The notes under the pieces were generated by a model. The model did not search any database, was not told the DNA's origin, and worked only from the letters and a program-made list of their open reading frames with translations. 64,000 bases of DNA from Curtobacterium sp. UNCCL20 (GTDB lineage Bacteria; Actinomycetota; Actinomycetes; Actinomycetales; Microbacteriaceae), in contig NZ_FNKG01000002.1 of the NCBI RefSeq assembly GCF_900101675.1, positions 143,005 through 207,004 on the forward strand. Reading direction: 5' to 3'. The position numbers were made by a program, and so were the translations under genes. This document shows, piece after piece, positions 1 through 9,277 of this stretch (positions are counted from its first letter, which is position 1; every line of letters begins with the position of its first letter).

Positions 1-282
1 GGCGTCGTCGCCGGAGCGCTCCCGGACGGCGACGGACGTCCCGCCGCCACCGCGGGTGAACACCCACACGAGGGCGAGCACGATCACGACGGCGCAGGCA
101 CCGGCGACGATCCACAGGGACGACGCGGGGACGTCGAGGCTGCGGGGGAGGTCGACGTACGAGGAGGTCGCGTCCCGGACGGCGGGCAGGACGCCCGCGC
201 CGATGACGACGCCCACCACGACGGCGACGAGGCCGAGGACGAGGAGGATGATCCGGTTGAGGGTCCGGTTGCTCTTGGTCAT
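1..282 (-). CDS. amaP: AmaP-like alkaline-shock membrane anchor protein (partial)
   Basis: The C-terminal end lies beyond the window; 94 residues are visible. The protein starts M-T-K-S-N-R and has two hydrophobic segments (about residues 11-33 and 57-76) separated by a short extracytoplasmic-looking stretch, as in AmaP (DUF322-linked) proteins that anchor Asp23/Gls24 proteins to the membrane. Its ATG overlaps the stop of the preceding DUF6286-like gene (ATGA), so it is the last visible gene of a five-gene Asp23 operon. The name rests on this context plus the two-TM pattern; sequence identity alone would not establish it. Confidence 0.6.
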   Translation of the reverse strand, partial: MTKSNRTLNRIILLVLGLVAVVVGVVIGAGVLPAVRDATSSYVDLPRSLDVPASSLWIVAGACAVVIVLALVWVFTRGGGGTSVAVRERSGDDA

Positions 283-854
283 GCGAGTGTTCCCTTCTCC
301 TCGACCCGGACGCGGACGCTCCGGCCGAATCGCTCGTCGAGCCCGACGAGACGGTCACGGACGGCGTCCCGCACGACGGCCTCGTCGACCGGCACACCGG
401 TGACGGGGACCACGCGGACCTCAGTCCGACGGCCGCGGGCGGTCGCGGAGGCGTTGCCCTCCGGGACCCCGGCGGCCATGCCGGCGGCGTTCGCTGCGGT
501 GGAGGCCACGATCCGGGTGTCGATGATCACGGCACCCCGCTCGTGCTCCACGACGGAGCGGTGCTGGCGGCCGGGCTTCAGGGCGAGGACGATCAGCACC
601 ACGCCGAGGACGACGAGCACCACGGCCACGACCTCGGCGATCGTGGTGAACGCCGCGTCGGGTCGGAGTGCGGCGTCGACCGCGGTCTGGGGGTCGGCGA
701 CCAGCGGAGGTCGTCCGATCGCGCGGAGGACCGACTCGGTGCCGATCCAGGCCGCGACGAGGACGAGGACCACGAGCGCCACCGTCACGGCGGTCGACCG
801 GGAGCGGTGCACGCTCCGGCGACGGATGCGTCGTTCGACGGAACCGTTGCTCAT
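279..854 (-). CDS. DUF6286-like membrane protein of the Asp23 cluster
   Basis: 191 residues. A basic N-terminus (R-R-I-R-R-R-S) precedes a first TM helix at about 23-44 and a second at about 73-92. A soluble domain of about 95 residues follows, with alternating beta/alpha character resembling the Asp23 fold. An AGGAGG-type ribosome site lies about 5 bases before the ATG. The stop overlaps the next gene by 4 bases. Actinobacterial Asp23 clusters usually carry such a two-TM protein (DUF6286); its molecular role is unknown. I infer a membrane-bound partner of the Asp23 proteins. Confidence 0.6.
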   Translation of the reverse strand: MSNGSVERRIRRRSVHRSRSTAVTVALVVLVLVAAWIGTESVLRAIGRPPLVADPQTAVDAALRPDAAFTTIAEVVAVVLVVLGVVLIVLALKPGRQHRSVVEHERGAVIIDTRIVASTAANAAGMAAGVPEGNASATARGRRTEVRVVPVTGVPVDEAVVRDAVRDRLVGLDERFGRSVRVRVEEKGTLA

Positions 855-863
855 GCTGTCCTC

Positions 864-1178
864 CTAGCGGGTGCGGGACTCGTGCTCGCGCACGATCCCG
901 GTGAGTTCGATGTGGGCACTGCCGACGCGGCGGCCGGTGAGGTCGCCCACGCGGCCCTTGACCTCCTCGGCGACCCGGGTGGAGCGGCCGACGATGTCGT
1001 CGCCCGCCGCGATCGGGCCGGTGATGTCGAGGGAGAGTGCGCCGGACGCGTCGCCGAGTCCGACCCGCACCCGCTTGGCGGGGGCGCCGAGCCGTTCGGC
1101 TGCGACGGCCCGCGCCAGCGAGGTCAGCGCGCGAGCAGTGATCTCGACGCGGCCCGGGACGTCCGGGCCGGCGTTCAC
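864..1178 (-). CDS. Small Asp23/Gls24-family protein
   Basis: 104 residues with the core Asp23 pattern: an I-T-A-R-A-L-T-S-L start helix, a beta strand V-R-V-G-L-G-D, then L-S-L-D-I-T-G-P-I and a C-terminal V-G-S-A-H-I-E-L-T-G-I-V strand. It is shorter than the founder Asp23 protein of the same operon (1363-1833), so it is a second, trimmed paralogue. Its start overlaps the preceding small membrane-protein gene by 4 bases, and it ends 9 bases before the DUF6286-like gene. A cytoplasmic envelope-stress role is inferred from the family. Confidence 0.6.
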   Translation of the reverse strand: MNAGPDVPGRVEITARALTSLARAVAAERLGAPAKRVRVGLGDASGALSLDITGPIAAGDDIVGRSTRVAEEVKGRVGDLTGRRVGSAHIELTGIVREHESRTR

Positions 1179-1366
1179 CGGGAGCTCCGGCGCCCGGTCA
1201 GCACGTCGGCGAGGGCACCGCGGTCGATGCGGCCCGTCACGAGCGCGGCCACGAGGGCCCCGACCGCGCCGAACACGACCACGAGCACGAAGCCCCAGAA
1301 GCCGAACTGCAGTGCGACGACCGCGAGGACGGCGCCGATGAGGGCGCCCATCAGTGTGTTGCTCAT
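1175..1366 (-). CDS. Small DUF2273-like membrane protein
   Basis: 63 residues, mostly two closely spaced hydrophobic helices (about 5-22 and 24-45) followed by a basic tail ending R-R-S-S-R. Such DUF2273-type peptides sit beside asp23 and amaP genes in Gram-positive bacteria. Start and stop both overlap the neighbouring genes by 4 bases, so translation is coupled with the two Asp23 paralogues. Function is unknown; a membrane-scaffold role is inferred from context. Confidence 0.6.
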   Translation of the reverse strand: MSNTLMGALIGAVLAVVALQFGFWGFVLVVVFGAVGALVAALVTGRIDRGALADVLTGRRSSR

Positions 1367-1833
1367 GCGACTCGCGCTTCCTTCTTCTCGTCGTCGTTGT
1401 CGTCGTCGTCGCCCGGGATGTAGACGTCCTGGACGGTCACGTTGACCTCGGCGACCTCCATGCCGACGATCTGCTCGAGCGCGCGGGCCACGCCGGCGCG
1501 GACGCCGTCGGCGACCTGCTGGAGCGCCACCGGGTACTCGGCGACGATCACGATGTCGGCCGCGACCTGCTTCTCGCCGACCTCGACCTTGACGCCCTGA
1601 CCGAAGTCGCGCTGGCCGATCGCGTCGCGGATGGCGCCGATCGCGCGGGCCGCGCCGTTGCCGAGCGAGTGCACGCCGTTGACCTCGCGGGCGGCGATGC
1701 CGGCGACCTTCGACACGACGGTGTCGTCGATCACGGTCTTGCCCGTGACGCCGGTGGCGCCCGAGTGGGTGCCGGTGCTGCGCGTCGCCGCCGAGGCGGT
1801 GGTGGCCGGGGTGGTGGTCGTGGTGTCAGCCAT
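1363..1833 (-). CDS. Asp23/Gls24 family envelope stress response protein
   Basis: 156 residues. A Thr/Ala-rich disordered N-terminus (about 1-30) leads into the Asp23 domain. Family marks are the T-V-I-D-D-T-V-V-S-K-V-A-G-I-A-A-R-E-V-N-G-V opening, a V-A-A-D-I-V-I-V-A-E-Y strand, and V-A-E-V-N-V-T-V-Q-D-V near the end. The tail is acidic (D-D-D-D-N-D-D-E) before K-K-E-A. AAGGAA lies 6 bases before the ATG, which supports this start. It is the first gene of the operon that runs through the two small membrane proteins and the second Asp23 paralogue. Family members coat the inner membrane face under alkaline or cell-wall stress. Confidence 0.85.
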   Translation of the reverse strand: MADTTTTTPATTASAATRSTGTHSGATGVTGKTVIDDTVVSKVAGIAAREVNGVHSLGNGAARAIGAIRDAIGQRDFGQGVKVEVGEKQVAADIVIVAEYPVALQQVADGVRAGVARALEQIVGMEVAEVNVTVQDVYIPGDDDDNDDEKKEARVA

Positions 1834-1995
1834 CTGGGTTTCCTTCCGATCGTCCCGCCGGGCGTTCCCAGCGGTTGCTGTTCACGGATGAGACGGGGCT
1901 CACTGGAGGTTCGTCACACACGACTTCTCGGATTCAGCGATCTGTCAGAGAAACGCGTCGATCCCCGGGTTTCCGTACCCCTGGGGGTGCAGCGG

Positions 1996-3189
1996 TCAGT
2001 CGAGCGCGCGGGTTCCGGCTGCGCGACTGCGCTCGGACGCACCACGGATCGAGCGCACGGCCGACATCGGGGACTCGCCCCGTTCCTCCTGGAAGAGCTG
2101 CTGGAGGCGACGCGGACGGATGCCGGCAGCATCCGCGATCTCCTGCAGGGTGACGCCGTCGTCGGCGTGCGCCTCGATGAAGGCGAGCGCCTTCCGGAGC
2201 CGCCACGAGGCGCGTCCGGTGTCGGGCCGCGCGGCCAGCGACGACCGGAGGGTGGTGGCCGGGTCCTCGCCGAAGCGATCCCGGTAGGCGACGGCGAAGC
2301 GGCCGGGGTTGGTGAAGCCCCAGCGGCGCGCGGTCGTGGTGACGCCGTCGGCACCGTCACCGTGCAGGAGGTCACGGCGCACCCGGTCGAGCCGGTGGTC
2401 GCGCAGGAACCGGTGCGGGGTCGAGTCGAGCGTGCGGGCGAACACGTCCTGCAGTCCGCGCTGGCTGAGGCCGCACGCGGCGGCGATGTCGGGGACTGAC
2501 GGGCGATCGGCCGCGTTCGACTCGATGAACCGGATGGCATCGCGCAGCCGGTTCGCCAGCGGGACGTCCGAGCCGCGGTTCCGCAGCGGGAAGGTGTCGA
2601 GGACGACCACGGCGAGACGACGGTTCAGCGCCGTCCGCATCGGCCCGACCACCCGGTCGTCGACGAGCATCGGACCGAGCTCGCGGATGAGGTGCCGGAG
2701 GGGCTCCTGACGGGCGACGACCTCGTCCTGCTGCTCGAACAGCAGCGGGCCGTCGGGGAGTCGGAAGCCGAGGTCACGACCGACCTGGCGGAGGAAGCGG
2801 TCGGCGACGTGGACCCCGTTGTAGACCGTCTCCGACGACTCGAACCGGTACGCCTCCGACGCCGACGCGATGTACGGGCTGCCCGGCTCGACCGTGCGGG
2901 ACCGGTCCGCGAAGTGCATGTCGAGCCGGCCCTTCGTGAGCCAGAACACCACGTGGTCGTCCCGTGGTCCGATGACCCCGCCGCGCTTCCCGCCCTCGGC
3001 GCGCATGGTCCGCAGCGTCAGGTCGTCGTCGCCGACGACCGTGTACTCGTAGCGCGCGTCGTTCGTGGCGAAGGTGTCCGAGGCGAAGTCGGAGCCGTGG
3101 TACTCGGCCTCGAAGATCGCGGAGTAGTCCGAGCCGTCGCCGTCCCCGAACCGCAGCCTGCGGAAGCCGTTGGCGGACGGGGCGGTCAT
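1996..3189 (-). CDS. AraC-family regulator with one full and one partial HTH domain
   Basis: 397 residues. The N-terminal 200 form a cupin-like AraC-binding domain. A full AraC HTH domain follows at about 215-314 (helix-turn-helix V-P-D-I-A-A-A-C-G-L-S-Q-R-G-L-Q, second HTH and G-E-D-P motif). A second HTH start follows at about 329-382 (V-T-L-Q-E-I-A-D-A-A-G-I-R-P-R-R-L-Q-Q-L-F) but stops before the second helix pair, ending in a short basic tail. So the protein carries one and a half DNA-binding domains. It is divergent from csoR, sharing a 104-base spacer. No clear ribosome site precedes the ATG. Target and inducer are unknown. Confidence 0.8.
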   Translation of the reverse strand: MTAPSANGFRRLRFGDGDGSDYSAIFEAEYHGSDFASDTFATNDARYEYTVVGDDDLTLRTMRAEGGKRGGVIGPRDDHVVFWLTKGRLDMHFADRSRTVEPGSPYIASASEAYRFESSETVYNGVHVADRFLRQVGRDLGFRLPDGPLLFEQQDEVVARQEPLRHLIRELGPMLVDDRVVGPMRTALNRRLAVVVLDTFPLRNRGSDVPLANRLRDAIRFIESNAADRPSVPDIAAACGLSQRGLQDVFARTLDSTPHRFLRDHRLDRVRRDLLHGDGADGVTTTARRWGFTNPGRFAVAYRDRFGEDPATTLRSSLAARPDTGRASWRLRKALAFIEAHADDGVTLQEIADAAGIRPRRLQQLFQEERGESPMSAVRSIRGASERSRAAGTRALD

Positions 3190-3229
3190 GCGCGCATCAT
3201 GCCACGGTCCGGTGCGTGATCCGGAGCGG

Positions 3230-3257
3230 TTGCGTCCTGGTGGATTCGGAATACCCT
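3230..3257 (+). promoter_or_regulatory. Candidate promoter of the csoR-copZ-copA operon
   Basis: TTGCGT (3230-3235) as -35 and TACCCT (3252-3257) as -10, 16 bases apart. The -10 box lies inside the CsoR-type operator, so a bound repressor would block polymerase. Read by eye only. Confidence 0.5.
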
Positions 3258-3266
3258 AGGGGGGTA
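3252..3266 (+). promoter_or_regulatory. CsoR-type operator
   Basis: TACCC and GGGTA half-sites separated by five bases (TAGGG), the usual form of copper-sensing CsoR operators. It lies 27 bases before the csoR start and over the predicted -10 box, which predicts autoregulation and copper-dependent derepression of the three genes downstream. Confidence 0.75.
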
Positions 3267-3293
3267 CCGTATTGACCCACTACGGAGGACACG

Positions 3294-3584
3294 ATGCACG
3301 AACACGTCGGCTACATCGGCGACAAGGACGACCTGCTCAAGCGGCTCCGTCGCGCCGAGGGCCAGGTGCGGGGGATCGCCCGCATGGTCGAGGACGAGAC
3401 GTACTGCATCGACGTCCTCACCCAGATCTCCGCGGCGAACCGGGCGCTCGAACGCGTCGCGCTGTCGCTGCTCGAGGACCACCTGTCGCACTGCGTCGCC
3501 GAAGCGGTCGCCGAGGGCGGAGACGCCGCGAACGCCAAGGTGCGCGAGGCGAGCGAGGCGATCGCCCGACTCGTCCGCTCCTGA
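3294..3584 (+). CDS. csoR: CsoR-family copper-sensing repressor
   Basis: 96-residue all-helical protein. The family signature is present: [14 protein letters not shown] near the start and the Cu(I) ligand set C38, H63 and C67 (C-x24-H-x3-C). An acidic/Ala-rich tail follows. It binds the TACCC/GGGTA operator just upstream and releases it when Cu(I) binds. First gene of csoR-copZ-copA; copZ begins 15 bases after its stop. GGAGG lies 7 bases before the ATG. The ligand set and neighbours make copper the likely metal; nickel/cobalt or persulfide sensors of the family have other residues or neighbours. Confidence 0.93.
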   Translation: MHEHVGYIGDKDDLLKRLRRAEGQVRGIARMVEDETYCIDVLTQISAANRALERVALSLLEDHLSHCVAEAVAEGGDAANAKVREASEAIARLVRS

Positions 3585-3599
3585 ACCGAAGGGAACACC

Positions 3600-3818
3600 A
3601 TGACCACCGAACTCCTGCTCGTCGAGGGCATGACCTGCGAACACTGCGTGATGAGCGTCACCGAGGAGCTCAGCGAGCTCGACGGGGTGTCGGACGTCGC
3701 TGTCCAGCTCGTGCCCGGCGGCCGCTCCGAGGTCACCGTCACGTCGGACGCCCCCGTCGCCGCCGAGGCCCTCCGCGACGCCGTCACCGAGGCGGGGTAC
3801 GAGGTCGTGCGGTCATGA
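3600..3818 (+). CDS. copZ: CopZ-like copper chaperone (HMA domain)
   Basis: 72-residue single heavy-metal-associated domain, ferredoxin-like fold, with the copper site G-M-T-C-E-H-C (Cys13 and Cys16). The size is typical for CopZ. GAAGGGAA precedes the ATG. The stop overlaps the copA ATG (ATGA), so chaperone and pump are translationally coupled. It should bind Cu(I) in the cytoplasm and hand it to the CopA N-terminal domain, and probably to CsoR. Confidence 0.9.
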   Translation: MTTELLLVEGMTCEHCVMSVTEELSELDGVSDVAVQLVPGGRSEVTVTSDAPVAAEALRDAVTEAGYEVVRS

Positions 3819-6115
3819 CGGACGGCGTCGTCGAGCTCGACATCACGGGCATGACCTGCGCCTCGTGCGCGAACCGCATCGAACGGAAGCTCGGCAAGCT
3901 GCCCGGCGTCACGGCGACCGTGAACTACGCCACCGAGAAGGCGCGCGTGCAGATCGAGCGCGCCGACGCCGCCGAGCCCGGTGCCACCGTCGGCACGGCC
4001 GACACCGCCGCGCTCATCGCGGCCGTCGAGTCGGCGGGCTACGGGGCGACCGTCCCCGCGCCGCCGGTCCCGACGAGCTCCTCGGACGCGTCGGGTTCCT
4101 CGGACGCGTCGGACCGCCGTGACGATGACCCCGCCGGCGGTCTCCGCCAGCGCCTCCTCGTGACCACCGTGCTCGCGGTGCCCGTCGTCGTGCTGTCGAT
4201 GGTGCCCGTGCTGCAGTTCCCGAACTGGCAGTGGCTCGCCCTCGCCCTCGCCGCACCGGTCGCCGTCTGGGGTGCACTGCCGTTCCACCGCGCCGCGTGG
4301 GTGAACGCCCGGCACGGCGCCGCGACGATGGACACGCTCGTCAGCGTCGGCGTGCTCGCCGCGTTCGGGTGGTCGCTGTACGCGCTCTTCTTCGGCGACG
4401 CCGGGATGACCGGCATGCACATGACGTTCGCGTGGTTCGCGACCGACCCCGAGGCGAGCGACCTCTACCTCGAGGTCGCCAGCGCCGTGACCGTCTTCAT
4501 CCTGGCCGGCCGGTACATGGAGGCCCGCGCGAAACAGCAGTCCGGCGCCGCCCTCCGCGCCCTGCTGGAACTCGGGGCGAAGGACGCGACCGTGCTCCGT
4601 GCCGGCGACTCCGGCCCCACCGAGGTCCGCGTGCCCGCCGCGTCACTCGTCGTCGGCGACGTGGTCGTCGTGCGGCCGGGGGAGCGGATCCCGAGCGACG
4701 GTACCGTCCGCAACGGATCGTCCGCCGTCGACCTCAGCATGCTCACCGGCGAGTCCGTCCCCGTCGAGGTCCGTCCCGGCGACACCGTCACCGGCGCCAC
4801 GATCAACGTCGGTGGACGCCTCGTCGTGACCATCACCCGGGTCGGCGCCGACACCGAACTCGCCCGGATGGGACGACTGATCGAGGACGCGCAGACCGGC
4901 AAGGCCGAGGTGCAGCGCCTCGCGGACCGCGTCTCCGGCGTCTTCGTGCCGATCGTCATCGGCCTCGCCCTGCTCGCGTTCGCCGGGTGGCTCGTCCTCG
5001 GTGGCTCCGTGACCGCCGCGTTCACCGCCTCCGTCGCGACGCTCATCATCGCGTGCCCCTGCGCGCTCGGCCTCGCGACCCCGACCGCGCTCCTCGTCGG
5101 CACCGGCCGCGGGTCCCAGCTCGGCATCCTCATCGGCGGCCCGCAGGTCCTCGAGCGCACCCGCGCGGTCGACACGATCGTGCTCGACAAGACCGGCACC
5201 GTGACCTCCGGCACCATGTCGCTGCGGTCCGTCACCGGCACGACCGATGCCGATGACGCCACCGTGCTCCGGCTCGCCGGCGCCGTCGAGGCGGGATCGG
5301 AGCACCCCGTCGGACGTGCGATCGTCGACGGTGCCCGCAACCTCGCCGTGGAGCCGGTCGACGCGTCCCGGTTCACCTCCACTCCCGGCGCCGGCGTGCA
5401 GGCCGTCGTCGACGGGGACGTCGTCCTGGTCGGCACCGCCCGGTGGCTCGCCGAGTCGTGGTCGATCGAGCTCCCCGAGACGCTGGTCGACGGACTCGCA
5501 GCCGCCGAGCAGGACGGTGGGACCGCCGTCGTCGTGGCCCGCAACGGTGCCGCGATCGGCCTCGTCGTCGTCGGCGACACCGTCAAGCCCGAGGCCGCCG
5601 ACGCCGTGCGCCGCTTCACCGCGCTCGGCCTGCGCCCCGTGCTGCTGACCGGCGACAACGAGGGCGCCGCCCGTGCCGTCGCGGCCGAGGTCGGCATCGA
5701 CGAGGTGCACGCCCGCGCCACCCCGGCCTCGAAGCTCGAGACCGTCCGGCGCCTGCAGTCCGAGGGACGGACCGTGGCGATGGTGGGTGACGGCGTGAAC
5801 GACGCCGCGGCGCTCGCCGCAGCGGACCTCGGCATCGCGATGGGCGCGGGCACGGACGCGGCGATCGCCGCGAGCGACATCACCGTCGTCAGCGGTCGGC
5901 TCACCGTGGTGGCCGAGGCGATCCGGCTGTCCCGGGCGACGCTCCGCACCATCAAGGGGAACCTGTTCTGGGCGTTCGCGTACAACGTGGCGGCGATCCC
6001 GCTGGCGATGGCCGGGCTGCTCAACCCGGTGCTGGCCGGTGCTGCCATGGCGTTCTCGTCGGTCTTCGTCGTGACGAACAGCCTCCGGCTCCGTCGCTTC
6101 GCCCCGCTGCCCTGA
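3815..6115 (+). CDS. copA: Cu(I)-exporting P1B-type ATPase CopA
   Basis: 766 residues. In order: one HMA domain (G-M-T-C-A-S-C, C15/C18), a Ser/Asp-rich linker (about 90-108), TM helices, the actuator T-G-E-S (311-314), the membrane C-P-C site (414-416), phosphorylation motif D-K-T-G-T (D458), the H-P pair (H497-P498), G-D-G-V-N-D (658-663), then TM helices with Y-N and M-A-F-S-S. C-P-C plus Y-N plus M-x-x-S-S is the Cu(I) (P1B-1) signature. I chose the ATG at 3815 because it overlaps the copZ stop and starts directly at the HMA domain, although the frame is open from 3272. It pumps Cu(I) out of the cytoplasm. Confidence 0.95.
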   Translation: MTDGVVELDITGMTCASCANRIERKLGKLPGVTATVNYATEKARVQIERADAAEPGATVGTADTAALIAAVESAGYGATVPAPPVPTSSSDASGSSDASDRRDDDPAGGLRQRLLVTTVLAVPVVVLSMVPVLQFPNWQWLALALAAPVAVWGALPFHRAAWVNARHGAATMDTLVSVGVLAAFGWSLYALFFGDAGMTGMHMTFAWFATDPEASDLYLEVASAVTVFILAGRYMEARAKQQSGAALRALLELGAKDATVLRAGDSGPTEVRVPAASLVVGDVVVVRPGERIPSDGTVRNGSSAVDLSMLTGESVPVEVRPGDTVTGATINVGGRLVVTITRVGADTELARMGRLIEDAQTGKAEVQRLADRVSGVFVPIVIGLALLAFAGWLVLGGSVTAAFTASVATLIIACPCALGLATPTALLVGTGRGSQLGILIGGPQVLERTRAVDTIVLDKTGTVTSGTMSLRSVTGTTDADDATVLRLAGAVEAGSEHPVGRAIVDGARNLAVEPVDASRFTSTPGAGVQAVVDGDVVLVGTARWLAESWSIELPETLVDGLAAAEQDGGTAVVVARNGAAIGLVVVGDTVKPEAADAVRRFTALGLRPVLLTGDNEGAARAVAAEVGIDEVHARATPASKLETVRRLQSEGRTVAMVGDGVNDAAALAAADLGIAMGAGTDAAIAASDITVVSGRLTVVAEAIRLSRATLRTIKGNLFWAFAYNVAAIPLAMAGLLNPVLAGAAMAFSSVFVVTNSLRLRRFAPLP

Positions 6116-6276
6116 CCCCACTGCCCTGACGCCGCTGCCGTGACCCGCCGCCCGCGCGACGCGACCCGACTGTGCGCAGCACCCGCCCGACGGCACTACG
6201 CTCGAAGACGGTCCGCGACGCAGCGCTGCGGTGACCCGCGGGCTTGTACGTCTTGAAGGTGATCCAGGAGGACCCC

Positions 6277-7998
6277 GTGACCGAATCCGCTCCCGTCGAC
6301 CCCACATCGACCGAAGGCTGGAAGCAGCTGGACGGCATCGCCGCCGGCTTCACCCCGGACCTGCGAGGGTGGTTCGACACCGACCCCGGTCGTGCCGAGC
6401 GCTACACGTTCCAGGCGGCGGACCTCACCGTTGACCTGTCCAAGGGGCTCGTGGACGACGAGATCCTCGGTGCCCTGCTGCAGGTCGCGAAGGACACCGG
6501 CGTCGCCGACCGCTTCCAGGCGATGCTCGCCGGTGAGCACATCAACGCGACCGAGGACCGTGCCGTCCTGCACACCGCGCTCCGCCGCCCGAAGGCGACC
6601 GAGGGCCTCGTGCCGGCGGCGCCCCTGACGGTCGACGGCCAGGACGTCGACGCCGACGTGCACGCCACGCTCGACAAGGTCTACGGCTTCGCCTCGAAGG
6701 TGCGGAGCGGCGAGTGGACCGGTGTCACCGGCAAGCGCATCGAGACCGTCGTCAACATCGGCATCGGTGGCTCCGACCTCGGCCCGGTCATGGTCTACGA
6801 GGCACTCAAGCCCTACGTCCAGCCCGGTCTCGAGGCCCGTTTCGTCTCGAACATCGACCCCGCCGACATCTACGAGAAGACGGCCGACCTCGACCCGGAG
6901 ACCACGCTCTTCATCGTCGCGTCGAAGACCTTCGGCACCCTCGAGACCCTGACGAACGCCCGCCTCGCCCGCCAGTGGCTGTGGGAGCGGCTCGGCCTCA
7001 CGGACGCATCCGACGACGAGAAGTCGAACGCCGTCGCGAAGCACTTCGTCGCCGTCTCGACCGCGCTGGACAAGGTCGCCGCGTTCGGCATCGACCCCGA
7101 GAACGCCTTCGGCTTCTGGGACTGGGTGGGCGGCCGCTACTCGGTCGACTCGGCCATCGGCACGAGCGTCGTCATCGCGATCGGCAAGGAGAACTGGGAG
7201 CAGTTCCTCGCCGGCTTCCACGCCATCGACGAGCACGTCCGCACCACGCCGCTCGAGCAGAACGTCCCCGTCCTGATGGGCCTGCTCAACGTCTGGTACA
7301 CGAACTTCCTCGGTGCGCAGAGCCACGCGGTCCTGCCGTACACGCAGTACCTGCACCGCTTCGCCGCGTACCTGCAGCAGCTCACCATGGAGTCGAACGG
7401 CAAGCGCGTCCGCTGGGACGGCTCGCCCGTCACCACCGAGACCGGCGAGGTCTTCTGGGGTGAGCCCGGCACGAACGGCCAGCACGCGTTCTACCAGCTC
7501 ATCCACCAGGGCACCCGCCTGATCCCGGCCGACTTCATCACGGTCGCCAACCCGGCCCGTCCGCTCAAGGACGAGACCGGCGACGGCAAGGGTGTCGCGC
7601 CCGGCACCGACGTGCACACGCTGTTCCTGGCGAACTTCTTCGCGCAGACCAAGGCGCTCGCGTTCGGCAAGACCGCCGACGAGGTCCGCGCCGAGGGCAC
7701 CACGGACGAGGCGATCGTCGCGGCGCGCACGTTCCCGGGCAACAAGCCGACCACGTCGATCATCGCGCCGGAGCTCACCCCGAGTGTCCTCGGCCAGCTC
7801 ATCGCCCTGTACGAGCACATCGTGTTCACCGAGGGCACGATCTGGGGCATCGACTCGTTCGACCAGTGGGGTGTGGAGCTCGGCAAGCAGCTGGCGCTGC
7901 AGGTCACGCCGGCCGTCGAGGGCGACCAGGCCGCGCTCGACGCGCAGGACCCGTCGACCAAGGCGCTCATCGCGAAGTACCTGGAGCTGCGGAAGTAA
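6277..7998 (+). CDS. pgi: Glucose-6-phosphate isomerase
   Basis: 573 residues, normal for the long bacterial PGI type. It interconverts glucose-6-phosphate and fructose-6-phosphate in glycolysis and gluconeogenesis. Signatures seen: [11 protein letters not shown] near 165, the [11 protein letters not shown] motif, and [10 protein letters not shown] near the C-terminus, which carries the catalytic-region residues. The frame is open from a TTG at 6244, but AGGAGG at 6266-6271 places the start at the GTG at 6277. Monocistronic; followed by a 52-bp perfect palindrome that probably ends transcription. Confidence 0.96.
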   Translation: MTESAPVDPTSTEGWKQLDGIAAGFTPDLRGWFDTDPGRAERYTFQAADLTVDLSKGLVDDEILGALLQVAKDTGVADRFQAMLAGEHINATEDRAVLHTALRRPKATEGLVPAAPLTVDGQDVDADVHATLDKVYGFASKVRSGEWTGVTGKRIETVVNIGIGGSDLGPVMVYEALKPYVQPGLEARFVSNIDPADIYEKTADLDPETTLFIVASKTFGTLETLTNARLARQWLWERLGLTDASDDEKSNAVAKHFVAVSTALDKVAAFGIDPENAFGFWDWVGGRYSVDSAIGTSVVIAIGKENWEQFLAGFHAIDEHVRTTPLEQNVPVLMGLLNVWYTNFLGAQSHAVLPYTQYLHRFAAYLQQLTMESNGKRVRWDGSPVTTETGEVFWGEPGTNGQHAFYQLIHQGTRLIPADFITVANPARPLKDETGDGKGVAPGTDVHTLFLANFFAQTKALAFGKTADEVRAEGTTDEAIVAARTFPGNKPTTSIIAPELTPSVLGQLIALYEHIVFTEGTIWGIDSFDQWGVELGKQLALQVTPAVEGDQAALDAQDPSTKALIAKYLELRK

Positions 7999-8011
7999 CG
8001 CACGCCCCCAC

Positions 8012-8063
8012 CAGACGGACGGGAGGCCCGTGGCGGATCCGCCACGGGCCTCCCGTCCGTCTG
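8012..8063. repeat. 52-bp perfect palindrome, copy 1 of the dispersed family
   Basis: Perfect inverted repeat centred on GGATCC, arms of 26 bases beginning CAGACGGACGGGAGGCCCGT. It lies 13 bases after the pgi stop. An identical 52-bp copy sits after the sugar-porter gene at 11486-11537. The RNA would form a very stable hairpin; without a U-tract it may serve as a terminator or 3' end stabiliser. Confidence 0.9.
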
Positions 8064-8093
8064 CTGGTCGCGCTGGCCGCGGTGCGGACGCGA

Positions 8094-8165
8094 CCCGAGA
8101 CTCGGGTTGTGCGACAGTTCTCGGGCCACGAAGCCCGAGAACTGTCGCTGCGGCCGAGACTCGGG
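8094..8165. repeat. Compound inverted repeat, second dispersed family (copy 1)
   Basis: Central hairpin with 16-base perfect arms GCGACAGTTCTCGGGC (8111-8126) and its complement (8133-8148) around a CACGAA loop. It is flanked on both sides by small palindromes of the type CCCGAGACTCGGG (8094-8106 and about 8154-8165). A degenerate second copy with the same flanks lies at 49931-50002. Confidence 0.8.
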
Positions 8166-8224
8166 CCAGCCGGCGGGCCGGCGGGCCGGCGGGCGGGCCG
8201 GCCGGCCGGCGGGCGGGCCGGCTG
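8163..8224. repeat. GC-only simple repeat (GGCCGGC/GGCGGGCC units)
   Basis: About 60 bases built almost entirely of CGGCGGGC and CCGG units between the second-family repeat and the end of the lipoprotein gene. Low-complexity and self-complementary; prone to slippage and to assembly error. Confidence 0.8.
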
Positions 8225-8234
8225 CCCGCGAGCG

Positions 8235-9140
8235 TCAGCGACCGAGCGGGTCGAGGTTGAGCGTCGTGCCCTCGTACAGGTGCTGGTCCTCGCCGAACAC
8301 CTGCACGCCCTCGTTCAGCCAGACCAGGTCGCGCACCGTGATGCCGAACCGCGCGGCCACGTCCCCGATGAGGTCGTCGGGTGCCACCGTGTACGACTTC
8401 GGCGCCCCGGCCGCGGTCGTGGCGGTGACCGGCCCGGTCGCGTTCGCGCGGGCTCCGGCGTCCTTCGGGTGCACGTTCGTCTGCCGTGCCGGCACGGACC
8501 AGCGCACCGTCGTCACGGCGAGCACCTTGCCGGCGGCGATCTCGACGGGGACGTCCTGGCCGGCGGCCGCGGCGGAGTACGTGACGAGCGTGCCGAGGTG
8601 CGACGGGTCGACACCGGACCCGGTCAGCGGCACGTTCGCGGCGATCGGGCCGCTCGTGGGTCCGCCGAGCGTGTGCGCTCCGACGCCGTCGTAGGTGAGC
8701 CCGTCGCCGACCTTCCGCGGCAGGTCGAACAGCGCGACGGCGACCGGCACCGGCAGTGTCGAGGTGACGCCGGAGTACTGCGCGGTGAACGTGTCGTCGC
8801 CGTTCGCGACCACCCGGAAGTGGAAGTGGATGCTGCCCTTGGGCGACGCCACGTCGCCCTGGGCGAGCACGGTGCCGCCCGGGATCGGGGTCAGCGTCGG
8901 CGCGGGTGCCGCCGCCTCGGTCGGTTCGGGCGTGGGCGTCCGGGGGTTCGCGGAAGCCTCGAGCAGGTCCGATGCCGACTCCCCGGTCGGCGTGGGGGTG
9001 GGGCTGTCGCTCGGGGGAGCGGTCGTCGCCGGCGGGGTGGACGGCGCCGGCAGGGCGTCGTCCGACCCGCGCAGCAACGAGCAACCGGACAGGGCGACGG
9101 TGGCCAGCACGACGGCTCCGACCGTCACGATCCGTTTCAT
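8235..9140 (-). CDS. Lipoprotein with C-terminal LysM-like domain
   Basis: 301 residues. A signal peptide with basic start M-K-R-I-V, a hydrophobic core and lipobox L-S-G-C (Cys20) predicts a lipid-anchored exported protein. A Pro/Thr/Ser/Glu-rich spacer (about 27-80) is followed by a beta-rich middle domain (about 85-235). The C-terminus (about 248-298) reads like a LysM domain (Y-T-V-A-P-D-D-L-I-G-D-V-A-A-R-F-G-I, then W-L-N-E). GAGGGGG precedes the ATG at 9140, preferred to an upstream in-frame start because it begins the signal peptide. I infer peptidoglycan binding; the middle domain is unrecognised. Confidence 0.75.
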   Translation of the reverse strand: MKRIVTVGAVVLATVALSGCSLLRGSDDALPAPSTPPATTAPPSDSPTPTPTGESASDLLEASANPRTPTPEPTEAAAPAPTLTPIPGGTVLAQGDVASPKGSIHFHFRVVANGDDTFTAQYSGVTSTLPVPVAVALFDLPRKVGDGLTYDGVGAHTLGGPTSGPIAANVPLTGSGVDPSHLGTLVTYSAAAAGQDVPVEIAAGKVLAVTTVRWSVPARQTNVHPKDAGARANATGPVTATTAAGAPKSYTVAPDDLIGDVAARFGITVRDLVWLNEGVQVFGEDQHLYEGTTLNLDPLGR

Positions 9141-9277
9141 GATTCCCCCTCGCGTCGATGGTAGCGGGGAGTCGGTCACCGGAAGAGGGGTCGCCGGTGG
9201 ATGTGTCCGTGGGTGTAGTGCCCGGTGGGCCTGCCCGGTGCGCGACCGTGTCGGTCGGAGCGGCTACCGTCGAGGGC

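Noticed and set aside
8012-8063. 52-bp palindrome considered as an insertion-sequence end or tRNA
   Set aside because: No transposase or tRNA features nearby; the second copy is identical and free-standing.
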